A stretch of 64,000 nucleotides of DNA, from the NCBI GenBank assembly GCA_014841835.1, contig JACYUQ010000001.1, positions 992,001-1,056,000 on the forward strand, read 5' to 3'. Under the pieces are notes generated by a model. That model saw only the letters and a program-made list of their open reading frames with translations. It searched no databases and had not been told where the DNA came from. Shown piece after piece: positions 63,932 through 64,000 of the stretch (the first letter of the stretch is position 1; each line of letters starts with the position of its first letter). Both the position numbers and the translations under genes were made by a program. Source of the DNA: Oxalobacteraceae sp. CFBP 13730. GTDB lineage: Bacteria > Pseudomonadota > Gammaproteobacteria > Burkholderiales > Burkholderiaceae_D.

Positions 63932-64000
63932 ATGTCCAACAATACTCGCCGTACTAAAGCGCTCGCAATCTTGGCCGATACTGGCATTTGGCGCAGCAAT
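63932..64000 (+). CDS. Start of a DUF6404-like small protein, partial (runs off the right edge)
   Basis: Twenty-three codons are present, from MSNNTRRTKALAILADTG to IWRSN. The pattern 'A-L-x-x-L-x-x-T-G-I-W-R-S-N' resembles the opening of DUF6404 proteins, small membrane proteins of unknown role often found in accessory DNA. The call rests on a short stretch. Confidence 0.5.
   Translation, partial: MSNNTRRTKALAILADTGIWRSN

Overview
The window is high-GC, densely packed chromosomal DNA from a betaproteobacterium. Gene content and protein style (NasST-type nitrate control, PuuD urate hydroxylase, DUF2058 and DUF2076 proteins) fit Oxalobacteraceae, probably Massilia or a close relative. That assignment is inferred from gene content, since no rRNA or tRNA is present. 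Genes sit in compact operons, many with ATGA overlaps.

Layout. (1) 1-9.1 kb, minus strand: an assimilatory nitrate operon, nasT-nasS-narK-nirB-nirD-FAD oxidoreductase-nasA (nasA runs off the left edge). Between nasS and narK lies a readable control region: a consensus sigma-54 promoter, two hexaloop hairpins of the ANTAR-target type, and an intrinsic terminator that one hairpin would disrupt. (2) 9.3-14.0 kb: two micro-ORFs, a secreted S9 peptidase and a von Willebrand factor A lipoprotein. (3) 14.08-14.51 kb: three tandem 157-bp palindromic repeats. The same repeat family recurs near 34.4 and 50.4 kb. (4) 14.5-20.0 kb: purine catabolism, with an M20 peptidase, puuD, a LysR regulator and a fused OHCU decarboxylase/allantoate amidohydrolase. 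(5) 20.0-32.5 kb: mixed genes, including an omega-aminotransferase, a LytS/LytTR pair running into chrA, and regulator/partner pairs (XRE-SDR, TetR-MFS).

(6) 32.6-43.1 kb: nucleoside salvage. A leftward deo operon (PNP, deoB, deoC, a two-domain ALDH16-like dehydrogenase, deoA, cdd) is divergent from the pseudouridine pair psuK-psuG and a LysR gene. (7) 43.3-49.8 kb: a complete carotenoid cluster crtE-X-Y-I-B with convergent crtZ, in the Pantoea arrangement, predicted to make zeaxanthin glucosides. (8) 49.9-54.4 kb: a DUF2141 protein, a DUF969-DUF979-pyroglutamyl peptidase operon, a YciI protein and an alpha/beta hydrolase. (9) 54.6-59.3 kb: a BMP-type nucleoside ABC importer. With the deo, psu, cdd and urate genes it gives the window a strong nucleoside uptake and degradation theme. 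(10) 59.5-61.2 kb: a chemoreceptor.

(11) 61.2-64.0 kb: an accessory tail of visibly lower GC. It holds small orphan genes separated by recurrent hairpin motifs and a tyrosine recombinase killed by an amber codon and loss of its likely catalytic arginine. The most interesting places are the nas leader, the tandem repeat array and this cassette-like tail.
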